Assembly: GCA_050084515.1 (NCBI GenBank)
Contig: CM114274.1
Span: forward strand, 40,920,001 to 40,984,000
Origin: Blasia pusilla
Lineage: Eukaryota; Marchantiophyta; Marchantiopsida; Blasiales
Direction of reading: 5' to 3'
Length of the DNA: 64,000 nt
The translations under genes were made by a program, and so were the position numbers. The notes under the pieces are model-generated. The model did not search any database and had not been told where the DNA came from. It worked only from the letters and a program-made list of their open reading frames with translations. Of this stretch, positions 1 to 12,700 are shown in pieces. Every line of letters begins with the position of its first letter. The stretch's first letter is position 1.

Positions 1-1190
1 GGAGAGGAGGTGGGAGGTGCATCATGTGATGATGAACGACAATAAGGGAGTAAATAGGAAGAGGTTAAGGAAAGATGAGGAAGATGGGATATAAGGGTAG
101 AATAGATGGGAGTTGGAAGCAAGGGCATAGATGAGATATTTGAGGATGGCAAAGTAGTAGGATTTGGTAATAATGGATCAAGATTAGGCTCAATAGGACA
201 AGACGAAGAGGGGAGAAGAGGAGAATCGAGAAGAAATATAGCGAGCGTAATGGGTGTATTAGTATATGGAGGAAAATGGTGAGATCTATGATGGGGAGGG
301 GAACCACAAGGAGAGGTTTACAAGCTGTATGAGGGCGTGTTAGACCAGAGCAGCGAGTAGATGGAGTATCCAACTCCATCTCTGATGCCATAGAAGAAAA
401 GGTAGGCAAGTCATCAAAGGCAAGGGAAGATATATGAAATGTGATTTTGAGAAAGCATGAGGGTAACGACTAGAAAAAAAGTAGTGAAATCCCTCCGAAA
501 GATATTTAGATGGAGAGAATAAGATTAGGGTATGACCAATTTATGATTGAAAGTTACTTTATGAAATATAAAAAGCTATTGAAAAGGAAAAGTGACCTAT
601 ACGGTATCGAAAGAAGTGGCTCAAGAATATGAATTTCTAATGTCCTTAAGAAGATAGCTAACGTAAGTAGGGGCAAAACAATAAGGTAAAGAGTTGAAAG
701 AGCAAGGAAGACGTTTGAGAGGAATTGACCTAAAATAAACCCGTGCACTAAAATAGGTGCCTATGCTGAAGGAAGAAAAAATAGAAACCCTACTTGGTAT
801 GAAAAAAATGAGCTTGTCCAAATGATCGAAACAAGACCAAACATGCCCAAAACTAAAACTCCAGGAGAAAGTTGTGAAAAAAATTGGAAACACCGAAAAA
901 GAGGATGTGAGGAGAAAGTGAGCCATCCATCGATGACTGCTATGAGGGAATGAGGTCGTAATGTTGGGCCGATGGTATTCAGGTATCACATTATAAGAAG
1001 AGCGCTATGTGTGAAATTGCGTTTAAGAACCTGAAAGCATGTTTATGAGAGAAGGAAGTCCAAAGATCCCAAAAACTTTAGAAAACTCATCATAAGTGGA
1101 AAAAGAAGACCCCAAAATTCAAACTTGAGAATATGAACACGTTGCAACGTAGATTGAAAAGATTGGAACACAATAAAAATTCTTAACGTC
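1..1190. other. Unassigned purine-rich stretch
   Basis: The plus strand is strongly enriched in A and G, so the minus strand gives several short pyrimidine-rich open frames rich in Leu, Ile, Ser and Phe. None has a recognisable domain, and the composition alone explains the open frames. I see no RNA gene and no element ends. It may be decayed retrotransposon DNA, but nothing proves this. Confidence 0.4.
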
Positions 1191-2092
1191 TCTCCTCCTC
1201 CTCCTCCATAGCCCCGCTATCATCCACCACATTCAAAGTCACGTATCAAGAAAGGAGAACAAGAAGACAACCCCCAAATTCTCTCTTTCGAATTTTTATC
1301 TTATCTTTCTCCATGGGCTTTTGCAATGGGCTCATGCTGTTCAAAACGCTAATATTAAAGGCCCGCTCAGTAGTAATCATAATCTTTAATGATTGTTAAT
1401 GATTGTTGGTGAGTTTGAACGACCGGGCCGATGATGGCCTGCAGGTTTCTGACTCTCTATGCCCCTCCTATATATAAAAGAGGGGCCATAGAGTTATTAA
1501 AGTTCATCATCCTCCGTTCGGAGTGACGGACGAATGGACGGCGAAGTTGACGCCTGAGACCAGGTTCGAGCCTCGGAGTGGCAGATTACTGGGATGAAGA
1601 GGTATGCAGTGCAGTCGTGTATTGACTGCAGTCGCAGTAGTACGGTGGGCAGGTGTTGATGAATAAGCAGGATCCTCACGTCACAGCGAGACTTTGGGGT
1701 CGGGGACATGTCAGTGCATTCGATCTGTTGCGATTCTGCGATCGCTGTGGTCTACGGCAAGCGCAATAGATAGATAGATCGATCGATCGATCGGGCATTT
1801 GGAGCATGACGATGGTAATAAAGCGGAGTTCGGCCGAGGGACCGGTGACCTCATTCGGTAGGCTCCGTCGCCGACGAATCGTAGGCCTGCTTCCGATGAA
1901 GAAGGCGATGATTTATTTTATTCATTTTGTCAATGCCTGGGATTCGCCATCGTCTACCTGTGTTTGCTTGCATCGCTGCCTGCGGGTGCGGCAGTACAGC
2001 GGCACAGCGCGCGCGTTAGGTGACATAGGTCGCAGCGGCTGGCTTTAATTCGGTCGTAGCTTCATTCAATGGCAACCAGCGCGCGAGCACTG

Positions 2093-2153
2093 AACCCCAC
2101 GACGGAGGTCCTGCTATGAGAGCAGGACGGAGGTCCTGCTGTGTCGTGAGGTT
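2093..2153. repeat. Nested inverted repeat with duplicated arm
   Basis: An outer stem pairs 2093-2103 with 2143-2153 with one mismatch. Inside it, GTCCTGCT occurs at 2108-2115 and again at 2133-2140, and its reverse complement AGCAGGAC lies between them at 2121-2128. The central arm can therefore pair with either flank, giving two mutually exclusive hairpins inside one outer stem. Function is unknown. Confidence 0.7.
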
Positions 2154-5084
2154 CGCTCTCCGCTCTAGTCGTGGTATCTGTACGCAATCATTTCAATTTT
2201 CAATGCCTTCAGATCTGTCAGACAGTTTCCACCGTGTAAGTGCCTTCTTGATCCGGACGAACGCATCGGCGTAATGCATTACACACATGACAGCATTCAC
2301 TCGCAGGTTCCTGTGGAATCCGAGGCGACTCCCGACGTTTTGTTGGATTTAGGGTTCAGCGTTGTACGTATGTACCTTCTCGACTCATTTAATACGTACG
2401 TGTGGCCCTGAGATCGCACGGGAAGTGTGGAACGGGGTAAATGCTACAGTTTACGGTTTTCGGAACTTTTGGACGGACTTCCCACTTTGGAACATGAAAA
2501 TTTCCTCTTATTCCTGATTTCGAGCACTGTTGCATCACAGATGTGGAAAACTTTCCATTGTAGCGATGGACGGTCTTCATTCACGCATATGCGCGATTCT
2601 AATTCAATCGTGACTCACTCATGCTGGCCTCCACATCCTCTTTTTCCAAGGGGCATTCCTTAGATAGTTCCCCGACTTGAAACTCCCAACCTAAACAGCT
2701 CAGCGTTTGGAGAGAGTTGGATCGCGAACTTTCCCTACATCCAACTTCTTACCGCTCTTGGTTGGTGGCGGTGTGATGGTCCGGACTGTAATGAAGGGTG
2801 ATGGGACAAAGCAAGTTCGATCAAACAGCGAATCCTGAAATGCCGGGAACCTCTGACCTTTGGCGAATCGGACCTCAATCCGTTTCCTGACATGCTCGAT
2901 ATCGATCCCCTGCAATGGATTTTCCAAATTCCCATTTTAGATATTCACCAATAAAACTGAAATCTGGGGCGATTGCGATATGGATTATGCCTTGCCTGAC
3001 TTGCCCGATATCCTTGCCCGACTTCAACGCTCTGTGATGATTACCTCCGTTTCATGTTACGTTTTGTTCGGTTAACGCAGTGACTGTTTTGACGCAGCCG
3101 GCCAGGCATTTCCGTGGAATTTGGAGTAGGGTTCAGGAGAGTCTGGAGTCACAGGACACGGAATTCATGTTCGCGAGGCCACTGATCATGACGACTTGTT
3201 TTTTGTACTCGTGCTTTGTGCCGTGCTTATCTCGGAGTCCAATTTGACGGTTAATGTGTGATCCAAATCCCCCAAACTGGAAATGTGGTGTCGTCCTTTC
3301 TATGCCTCCATTATAACATCAGTTCCGGACCAGGCCTGGTATCTTGAGGATGCATTTCAGAATCAGTAAGCGAGAAGCTCACTACCGTAACTCGCGTGCG
3401 AGTATGCGTGGCAGACATACATCGCATGTCTCCCAGAGCGGACCAACAAATGCAGCTACTCCCATGGAATCGCCAGTACAAACCTTCTTCCAATCAGTGA
3501 ACTTCAGTCGCTGTGGATTCACATGGAACAAGCGCAAGGCTTCTTCCAATCGGTCAACCTCAGTTGCTGTTGATTCACATTGCTGAACACAGTGGTGGCA
3601 AGCTCCCTCCAGATCTATCTAGGACACGGCTGTCACTCCTCCCTCGTGTCGCTTGCCGTCGATGCTTCCGAGCCTTGTCCGGGATCTGTCACAAGCTGTG
3701 ATTGTTCCACAGCTCCGCTGCTCGGCGAAACAGTGCAGGAAGCATCCCGATTCGACCGCCCGTGCTCCGAGCGTCCCCCCGTATATGGATGAGCAGTGAG
3801 TCCTGCAGCTCGCATCAAATCTGGACCCGGGTCGTGTCGATCCGGAGCTGCGATCAATCGGTTGACCAACACGGATCTTCTCCTGTATGATTACTTGGAT
3901 CTCTTGCTGGGCCTGAACCCCAAGCTTCTGCTCCTGCTCCTCCTCCTCCTTCTCATCATCATCATCGTCGTCGCCATCCATCGCCGGCGGTCAACACTCA
4001 ACAACTCCGACTCGTGCACGTGAGGAGGCGGCACAAAGCGTCGAACATTCGCTGCCGTGGGTCCCAAACCACGAGTCGATTGCTTCGGCACGTCTACGGC
4101 TGGCTGGCCGGCCATGGCCGACGTTTGCACTGGCAGGAAGTGAAGAAACCTCCGCCAGGCCTCCAATTCTCGAGCGAAACAGCTTCTGCTTGCCCAGTGC
4201 CACCCGCATCCACGACCCAAACGGATGGAAGTCGCGCACGAGTCTCGGGCCCACGCCAAATGTGCATGTTTGCGTGTGTGCGCGCGCGCGTGGCTGTGCG
4301 AGAACTTTCTCTGCTTTTACTTTACCGGAACATTGCATGAGCTGGTTCAAATTACCGCTCGCCAAGGGTGTGTGAACTCAGTCGTCTATCGCCTTTCCAG
4401 ATCATGCGAGGAATTGCGGCCGATGTCGGTCTGGTTTCTGCGCAAGATTCGTTCGTAGATGGAGTGAGACACCTTCAGTGTAAAGTGAGTAACGGCGAAG
4501 CGAATTCGATGGCGGTCTCACCCTCGCCACGCGCCTCCTCCTCTCCAAGTTCGTCGCGGTTTCACCCGCGAGTTCGTTTCAGAAGATCGTGGCTCCGTGG
4601 AATTCAGGAGAGCATGAATCTTCCCGAAACCCCGATACGTGTGCGCTCCATCCCGGCGAGCTCCGGTGCCGCGAGTGCATGCTTGAAGCTCGCGTGATCG
4701 AGGTCTTTCTCGGGCGTGGCCGGAGTTCCTATGACTATGGCAGGTTCCTAGAAGGAGTTCGGGAAGCTCAGCTTGCACACGACGTGTGTGGTAGAAAGTC
4801 GCGATTCGATTCTGCATCTGTGTCAGTAGACCCGCGAATTCCGATTCTTGAAGGCGACGCAAACGAATGGAGACAGTTTCTGGATCACCTGGGGATTCCG
4901 GCATCCGATTCGTCTCCACTAGATTGGCCTCCGGATCTCATCATTCTCATCAACTCTCCTGCCGTTTGTCGCGCAGCGAGTCTTCCATCGGGACTCAGAT
5001 TCTCCGCTCCAACATTCTTCGCCATCATCGACTTCGATGTCCCCTCGCTCCTGCACAAACAAACCAACGAATGTTTGCTGCCTC

Positions 5085-5212
5085 CCCAAGTTTCCTCTGC
5101 CCCTCAACGGAAACGCGGAGCTGAGGCGGAACTTTCATGATCAGCTTTCCCAAGTTTCCTCTGCCCCTCAACGAAAACGGGGGAGCTGCGGCGGAAGCTT
5201 CATGATCAGCTT
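5085..5212. repeat. Two-copy 64-bp tandem repeat
   Basis: A unit starting CCCAAGTTTCCTCTGCCCCT at 5085 repeats at 5149. Both copies end with CATGATCAGCTT. Differences are a few substitutions and small indels. The duplication is in non-coding or unrecognised sequence. Confidence 0.75.
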
Positions 5213-5349
5213 CGGGACACTGTCATTCAAAGAATACATTCGACGATTAAACATCGAAAACCGTCAACCGAATCCGAAATCGCACGCGACGCGAAAGGGA
5301 ATCCCACAAGCGCTTGACTGGAACGGATAGAACGAGAACATCTGAAGAA

Positions 5350-7180
5350 GTCTCAAGGGATCGAAACTCTACTGAAGAATCTTATGGACGTAATCAGAAT
5401 TAGCGACTGGTTAGATGTTGGAAAATGGAAGGAGCATACTCTAATAAGAAAGTTACTACTACTAATTCAGCCCCGTCTCAAAGGCATGTATGTCTCTATC
5501 AGGGTGGGCCAGCAGCTTCTGTCCCTCCCTGTAGAGACATGTGGGGCTTCTTCTTTTCATTTTTCTTTTCTTGAAAATTAAATAAAAATAATATAGAATG
5601 TAAGCCATTATGGTCATCAAATAAAAATTATGTAATCCAATAGGGTATGGCAGATGTGCCCCTTTTTTTTTTTCAAATTCCTCTCTTTTTTATGCTTGGC
5701 ACTTTGGATAATAATATTGTTGGCGTAATGAGTTTTATGATTTGAAATAGAATTTTAGGAATTGAGAGTTAATTCTGATTTTGGGAGATAGTTAAAACCC
5801 GTCTAGTTTTATTATATGATGCACTTAAATTTGAATTACGATTTTCTTAATTTGAAATGCTAGGGTCTTTGTAGGATTGCATTAAATTGCACAACAAATA
5901 ACTTGTCCACATGCCCCCAATTTGAACTTTATTCAATTAGAGTTCTATTTCCTTAAGGAATTTGTGTTGTCTTCTAAAGTCAATGATCTTCCTTAACTTC
6001 CATTTTAAACTTTACAAGTTTCTAGTAATTGGATTAAAATTCTTATCTTTATATAAAAAATTACAATGAAAAGATCCATCTAGAAGGAATCATTAAATGC
6101 ATAGTGTATATGGATTTTTTTTATACTAAAGTATGTCACCATGTCGCAAAAATATTTTTGGAATATACTCGTGTTAAAGCCAAGAAAAACATTGAAAACA
6201 TGCATGCTCCAATTAAAGCATAATTTTAAAGTGTTATTAGTTTTCCCAATTATAATCTACTAGTATTTGGATGCATTTACACCTCAAAATTAAAACATAA
6301 TTTTAAAGTGTTATTATTTTTCCCAATTATAATCTACTAGTATTTCGAAGTATTTACACCTAAGTAACAAATATTAAGTCTTAAGGATGATAGAGACTGC
6401 AATAAACCACTTTGCATTTAAAGAAAATAAAAAATCTAATTCAAAATTTTAAAATTCACTTAAAATAATTATTGTAAAAGTATTCTAACTCTATAATAGG
6501 CAAGGAATAACTCATCATTCTAATATGAATATAGAGCTTAAAGTATGAAAATTTATATGTAATGTAAAGAAGTATAACATCATAATATAATCCTTGCATG
6601 GAAGCACAAGTAATACAATGCATGAGGTTGGAGGGATGGAGATGAAATGACCCATAAATATGACATTCAAACAAATTTTTTTTTCGCAGAGTTACATTTA
6701 AGGTAGGGAATTTCTAATGACAATCTTTTCCCATGAAACTTTCATTGAACTTTCAAAAAATGAGGATTGAGACTCTCAACCCTACGCAAAATTCTAAACT
6801 CAACAAAATTTGGAGGTCCATATGACTTGTGTGAGTCTTATGGTTGTTTAGGCCCTTTCTTGACTTACCAAACTTACCCTGGCCTCTTGCCTCATGTTCC
6901 ATACGCCTCATGCCTAAACACCCATCTTGACTCATGTCTCCATGTTCCATAGTCAATCTTTCCGTAATTTGCATTTTGTGACTAGTCTCGTGTTACTAAT
7001 GTCTATGTTGAATGTTCTTGATTATCAAACCAATTCCTCTAGAATATGACTAATCTCCACAATTGGCTAGGTTCACCACCATTCTATATTTGTCCCTAGT
7101 CTTCACTAGTAGTTCCATCCTTTTCTCGTATGAGTAATCTCAATGTGTGCGCTTGTCTAAACCAATCTTACACTCGAAGA
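5350..7180. other. AT-rich intergenic DNA
   Basis: This stretch is AT-rich with poly-A/T runs. I recognise no gene, RNA or transposon protein in either direction. A two-copy tandem repeat of period 77 lies at about 6212-6365 (shared core TAATTTTAAAGTGTTATTA). Confidence 0.5.
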
Positions 7181-7640
7181 AAATATGAAATTTATGACTC
7201 GCTCATATGACTCACCCGAATCATATGTGTGTTTAAATGACTAGAAATGATTGGTGACTCATTGAGTCATAAAAACCTAATCATCTACCACACCATGACT
7301 AGAGTCATTTTGGAATGAAAGACCTAGTCATATATTTTAATGACCGACACATTACCAATCACGTAATGTTGACAAATCCTAGACATATAATTTGATCGTC
7401 ACATTAGCATATGACATGGCACAATAACGAATTTGACAACTTAGACCATGACGCATGTCAATAACTGATTAATTAAATCGCGAGTCATATTGATCCATGA
7501 ATTTTAAAACAATCATTGTATTTTGATCTGTATGACCGAGCTTTAAAATGTGTCTTAGTCAGATTGATCCCTTTTTTTTTCAAAATAACTATGAATGGTT
7601 ATATATGACTCCCGTATATGACTTGGTCAATATGATCAGG
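7180..7640. repeat. TGACT/AGTCA-dense AT-rich repeat, copy 1
   Basis: The pentamer TGACT and its complement AGTCA recur many times in about 460 bp, often as TATGACTC or GAGTCATA. A similar block lies at 11740-12110. I infer a shared repeat family, possibly element arms. No coding potential is seen. Confidence 0.5.
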
Positions 7641-7889
7641 ACCCCAAACACTTGGCGCTTGTAGATGACTACATATTCTTTGTAACTAAATTATTATTGT
7701 TTATAACTGCTTGTTTTGGCATAGATGATGCTGTCATAGATGTTGCTTTGTTGTCATAGATGATGCTTTCAACAATGGTGCAGGATCGCAAGTTATCAGG
7801 TGTGAGTGGATCGAGCATGTAGGAAAATCCAATGACTAGTGGCTACATGACATCTGGAACACTCTATAGGACTACACACTCCTACTGTC

Positions 7890-8430
7890 ATGGTTTCTAG
7901 AACTTCACCATCTGGTTCAACTGTTCCAATGCTCCCTCTCAAGGTGAAAATAGTGCCACGAAGCAAAAATCAAGTTGTACCAGGTAGTCTGCAAATGCAG
8001 CAATTGATGCAGCAGCACCAACAATTGCAACAGCAACAGGCTACGAGGCAAACTATACAATCTCAGAAAATAGAGGGCTCTTTTGTAGGCTCTTCTCTCT
8101 TTTGTAGGCTCTTCTCAACAATCACAATAGCATCATCAACAGCTACAATAGCAACAACAATTTATGCAACATTAGCAACACTTAAAACAGCATCAGTAGC
8201 AGTAGTTGTTACAGCAGCAATATCAACAGCAACAGAAGATCTTACAACAAAAACAACACCAATTACATCAGCAACTGCACATAAAACAACATCAGCGGGA
8301 GCTACAGCCGTAGAAGCTATAGCACCAACAACAACAATAGCAGGAGCTTTTACTTCAGCAACAAGAACAGCTACTGTTGTTCCTATTTTCTTCTGTTATA
8401 CCAGAATTTTCCACCATAATCTAATGCCCC
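7890..8430 (+). pseudogene. Decayed glutamine-rich protein relic, part 1
   Basis: A plausible reading frame begins at ATG 7890 (MVSRTSPSGSTVPMLPLKVK), runs through a Gln-rich segment (MQQLMQQHQQLQQQQ) and then breaks. Downstream, CAA/CAG codons continue to about 8400 but are interrupted by TAG codons, as expected if CAG decayed to TAG. The family is not identified; Gln-rich coactivators and chromatin factors look like this. Blocks at 9370-9625 and 9900-10510 repeat the same Gln-rich unit, so all probably derive from one source gene or element. Low-complexity DNA that was never coding is the main alternative. Confidence 0.4.
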
Positions 8431-8929
8431 TTATTTGATATGCTAAATAAACATGACTTAAATTTTATTTCATTAGTCTCCACATCGCTTATTTGATATC
8501 ATGATTCCTTCCAACTTCCTCTTGCAACTTCCTCCCATGTAGAGATTGAGAAAGGGAAATTTCACAATAGAGAAGAGAGGAGATTTGTAGATTGCAACTT
8601 GGGGCTCCTTCATGAACATCATAACCTTTTCCACTACCCCTTTCACAATTATCATAGATTTGACTTTCCAAATCTCTTTGCTCAATTGGACCTAAAGGTC
8701 TGTGAATTCAAGGCTAGGCAGAATCACGTTTAGATTGCTAAGTTTCTACATATTTGTGTGAAGACTAGGTAAAATCACATGGCACTAAAAACCTCTCAGA
8801 CCCTTGCTGTTGCTGGTACTTTTCAAACTGCTGTAATTTTTTCCAAACCTAAGTCCTATGGTCATGTGGGATCCCTGTGCACAATATCTCTATTCATTCA
8901 TTCATTCTCCCAAGTAAAGTAGATAGTGT

Positions 8930-9135
8930 TGCGAAGAGCTTCTTGGTCGACACTTGGAAGCTCCGTACCAAGTATATGGTCAGAACTCACACTATATGAG
9001 AGTGTGTCCCTCCTCTCCTGTGGTACCTTCTTCACTTGTTTATGTCTGCACCCATCCCAGACTCAAGTACAATCAAAGCAGGGGCCCAGGTCCATGGTGA
9101 CAAGGCTGCCACAGGCACTACTTAAGTAGCAGTCT
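8930..9135 (+). repeat. Dispersed repeat family R1, copy 1 (plus)
   Basis: The copy runs from a GAAGAGCTTCTTGGTCGACA-like start, through CACACTATATGAGAGTGT and TGCACCCATCCCAGACTC, to AGGCACTACTTAAG. Related sequences lie in minus orientation at 17340-17535 and 31690-32235, and weakly at 46885-47065. No protein motif is present. A short non-autonomous LTR element or SINE-like repeat is my best guess. Confidence 0.65.
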
Positions 9136-9369
9136 CGCTCTGAAAATTTCGGTCATGTACTATAACTAGATTCAGGTGGAAGTCAACTGACCTTGAGATT
9201 GAGAAAGAGAAATTCTCACAGAAGAAAAGAGAGGACTGGAAATTCTGGCTGACATATGTAGTCTCCACATCCCCTATCTGATACATTAAGCTCTATTTCA
9301 TCATATGTGCTGATTGTACATCTCTATCTAGGCGCTTCCGTCAATTTGTCATCAGCCTATTTAAACATC

Positions 9370-9625
9370 GATCACATTCATATCTGCATTACAGCTACAA
9401 CAGTAGCAAGTGCAATAGCAGAAACAGAAACAACAATAGCATGTGCAATAGCACAAACAACAGCAGCAAGAGCTATAGAAACTACAGGAACAGCGATTGG
9501 TGCAGCAACATCAATAGAAGGCACTACAACAACAAGAACAACAAGTAGCCCAACAACAACCTTCCAAATAGAAACATCAACATCAGCTAGAACCACCTTT
9601 GCAGGAGAGCATGGGATTTACTAGG
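9370..9625 (+). pseudogene. Decayed glutamine-rich relic, part 2
   Basis: CAA/CAG codons in one frame, broken by TAG and other stops, end in a non-repetitive segment (LEPPLQESMGFTR). The opposite strand is open only because of low complexity. The block resembles parts of the Gln-rich units at 7990-8370 and 9900-10510. Its function cannot be inferred. Confidence 0.35.
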
Positions 9626-9689
9626 CATTAGCTGTATGTGTTGTATTCACAAATTTTGGCCAGATTTCCAGAAAAATAAACGCCTGTCA

Positions 9690-10515
9690 GATGAGTTCTT
9701 CGAGCTATTATCCCCCATTCTTAAACCCTGCAACTGCCGTGCACCAAAGTCATTTTGTGGTTAGTCAACCTGCTCTACGTGATAAAAGTGTCAGTTCAGT
9801 ATCTGGTTCTTCAGCCCCATCATTGACTGGAATCTCAGCATCGGCTGAATTTGGAGAAGACAGTTCACAAGTGGCATCCTCATCTATGAGATTACCTTCT
9901 ACTGCAACAACAATTTATACAACATCAATAACACTTACAATAGCATCAGCAACAACACTTGTTACGGCAGCAGCAGCAGAAGAAGATTTTACAACAAAAA
10001 AAAAAACAACACCAATATAGGAGCAGTAGCCACAGCAGTAGCAGATGCAATAGCAGAAACACCAGCAGTAGGAGCTATAGCAGCAGAAAAAAATAGCAAC
10101 AACATTTACTTCAGGAGCAGGAACAATAGTTGGTGTAGCAGCAGCAATTGAAGGCACAACAACAACAACAGAAGATTTTACAACAAAAAAATACCAATTA
10201 CACGAGCAGCAGTAGCAGATGCAACAACATAAACACCAACAACAAGAGCTATAAAAGCAGAAATAACAATAGCAGCAACTTTTACTTTAGGACCAGGAAC
10301 ATTAGTTGGTGCAACAGCAACAATTGAAGGCACAACAACAACAACATCACAAAGTAGCCCAGCAGCCTCTTCTATAGAACAACAACAACAAAAACAAAAA
10401 CAACAACATTAGCAGCAACAAGATATTTTACAACAAAAGCAACACCAATTACAGAAGAAACACCAACAACAAGAGCTACAACAGCAACAACAACAACAAC
10501 AATAGCAACATCTTT
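9690..10515 (+). pseudogene. Glutamine-rich relic, part 3, with ~190-250-bp units
   Basis: A short serine-rich frame (MSSSSYYPPFLNPATAV...) leads at about 9900 into CAA/CAG-rich DNA. There a higher-order unit opening with GAAGATTTTACAAC recurs at about 9981, 10170 and 10421; a diverged first copy sits near 8235. Units are 189 and 251 bp apart, and share a later GAGCAGGAACAATAGTTGGT-like segment. In the Gln frame most stops are TAG, consistent with CAG decay. I cannot name the source protein. Confidence 0.45.
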
Positions 10516-10519
10516 TATC

Positions 10520-11740
10520 AACTCCAACTAATACTCTCATCTACTCTTACCTTGTTGACTTCTTAATAGGCAGCTTATGGTTGTGTGGTATACCTACGGA
10601 ATCTGTGCTGCCCTTTTGAATCCAGAGTATTAAAATTAAAAATGGTGAATACATCTTGCCAAAATTCAACTGCTTCCAAGAATCGCATTGCAATGTGCAA
10701 TGGTTACATGCTTTACTACAAGAAATCTGAAATGTAGAGACCTTGTGGATGTAAGCTACAAATCCATCATGAAATTGTTGTAGATCTACTCTCAAATTTC
10801 ATTCGGGCCAGTTCTGAGGTCCCCAATAGTAATCGATCCTTGTCTTCATAGTCTGCAGGAATTCATGACTTAAGCACGGCAGGAATGAAGGCTACGATTC
10901 TCCTACATACGCAAATGCTCTCGATCAAGGAAGCTCAAAGAGCTTTTAAATCTCCTTCCCGCCCATGATTTTGCAAGCTAAAATTGAAGCCAAGAAAAAA
11001 TCGACCTAGCAGCCTTGATGTCGGGGTACCGTTCATATAAACGCACTACTTACCACTCCTCAGTTTGCTCCAAAGCGATCAACAATTTCTTTGTTGATGA
11101 CTTTTTTTTCGGCTCCTATGTATACACAACACCACAGCCAAATTCCTATCCTCCACGAGTTCATAAGTTAGCCGAATTCGTGATGACGAGTGTTGATTCA
11201 ACAGCCCTAGTATTCTTGTGTAAACCCAAATTTGGAGAGATCTCATCTCAGGGAGATGATTTTTATAAGACATTGGTGGAAATTGAGAGCTACCAACCTG
11301 TAGCAAATCCTTCTCTTGCGGCGCAATGATGCTCGAGACACCCACAACTCGAAACTCAAATATGCTCTCCGGCTCTACCTCCAAAACTCCAATCCGCAGC
11401 TGCTTCCAATCTCTCACTTCTTCCCACTCCATGCGTGGTCCAACTCGTGCTCTCCTAAACCTGGGCGCCCTCTCTTCCTTGCTCTCTGCCTTAGGCGATC
11501 GAATGCTCCATGCTCTCCCTCCTTAGCTCTCTTCCCTGGCTCTTGCAAACTACCTCTGAAACTCCCTCAAAAACTCTAGTTTTGGCGCCAACCATACTTC
11601 TTCGGATCCTGCCTTGGAACTCCTACTTCCGAGTCTAATTAAATTCTTACCTCTTCTTTAATGAAAATCTCTCTAAGATTTTCTAATGAAATAGGAAAAA
11701 CCATAATTATTAATAATTTAAAATCCATGTCATCTATTCA
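10520..11740. other. Unassigned interval
   Basis: Short frames exist on both strands (plus 11015-11329; minus 11432-11079) but overlap each other, differ from any family I know and look incidental. Nothing else was recognised. Confidence 0.4.
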
Positions 11741-12110
11741 TTAACTCATAATGAATAGAACCTAAACTCACATGACTAGGGAGGAATCCAAAATTATTCA
11801 ATGACTCAATCTTATTCTTATATGATAGAAATATGACTAAGGAGGAATCCAAAGTTATTCAATGACTCAATCTTATTCTTATATGACAGAAATAGTATAG
11901 TTTTGTGTTTTAAAATGACTCAATAGTTTGGAAGTCATTTTGTGATATGATTAAGCTATTTCTACAATGACTCGGTCATATTGCAATATGACTACACTAT
12001 AACTAGTTGATATATGACTACTATATGACTAGTGGACATTCTAGTCATATAGACTACTCATGAAGAACATGAGTCATTTTAGTTATAGTCATAAAAAGCA
12101 TGCTTTTCTT
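11740..12110. repeat. TGACT/AGTCA-dense repeat, copy 2
   Basis: A unit of about 67 bp containing GACTAAGGAGGAATCCAAA and TTCAATGACTCAATCTTATT occurs twice in tandem near 11775-11895. It is followed by many TGACT/AGTCA pentamers. The block resembles 7180-7640. Confidence 0.5.
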
Positions 12111-12700
12111 CTAGCCAAATCAAGATCCAAACCAAATCTTATTTTAACAAAGTTCAAAGTAAAATACTTCTCTTAATGTTCAAGGTGAGCTAGTTGAGAG
12201 GAATAGAGGGAGAGACTATCCAAAAATTCTTTTGTGTAATATATAGAACCGTTAGAATTCTTGTGTGTTCATGTCGGCACTAAGGACGGACATATCAGTG
12301 TGAGCCTGGGTTCCCACGTCTTGCAGTCTTGCCTCCCTTGGCCGCAACATACACTTGGGCTTAGCCTGCTCGCACCTAGTCTAACAACCCATCGCCCATT
12401 CTTGCCACCTATTTTTTATCCCCCACCAAGCAAGCTTGGCCCATTGTCGAAACCCAACATATAGCAGCCCCACGGCTAGCCCATATAGGTGATCTACTGA
12501 GGCTAGCCATGTGTGCATTGCGGGCCTTGCAGACTGGGCACGCTAGGTGTGGGCTTATAGACCGCACACCCATTCGATCATGCCCTCCTCCCTGAATCCG
12601 AGCACGCACCCATTCCCGCATCTCGAGCCCATGCGGTCCACGGAGGTACCAAAAGAACCCAGCCAAGGAAATGATTGTGCATATCTGTCCCATGGACGGA
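12110..12700. other. Unassigned interval
   Basis: Mixed-composition DNA with short overlapping open frames on both strands. No recognisable domain, RNA or element end. Confidence 0.4.

Larger units (their letters stand above)
1190..5350. other. GC-richer stretch without a confident gene
   Basis: This block is visibly richer in G and C than its surroundings and so looks like gene-adjacent or promoter DNA. It holds a GATA/GATC microsatellite near 1768-1796, a CTC/CAT trinucleotide run near 3925-3975 and an alternating purine-pyrimidine tract near 4270-4300. Two open frames are notable. Minus 3981-3619 begins with a true ATG and an acidic Asp/Glu run, which simply reads the trinucleotide repeat. 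Plus 4589-5140 is open for 183 codons but lacks an ATG at its edge. Neither has a domain I know. An upstream exon of a gene that I could not recognise remains possible. Confidence 0.4.

Noticed and set aside
1558-1580. tRNA B-box-like GGTTCGAGCC
   Set aside because: No A box, acceptor stem or anticodon arm can be folded around it.
3619-3981. Acidic 120-codon minus-strand frame
   Set aside because: Its only striking part, the Asp/Glu run, is the trinucleotide repeat read in one frame; the rest matches nothing known to me.
4270-4300. Z-DNA-prone GTGTGCGCGCGCG tract as a regulatory element
   Set aside because: Short, single and without a gene nearby; noted only as composition.
4589-5140. 183-codon plus-strand frame
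   Set aside because: It starts at GTG rather than ATG, overlaps an equally long opposite-strand frame and runs into the 64-bp tandem repeat.
9378-9596. Hydrophobic Val/Ala-rich minus-strand frame
   Set aside because: It is the complement of the CAA/CAG-rich block and only low-complexity.
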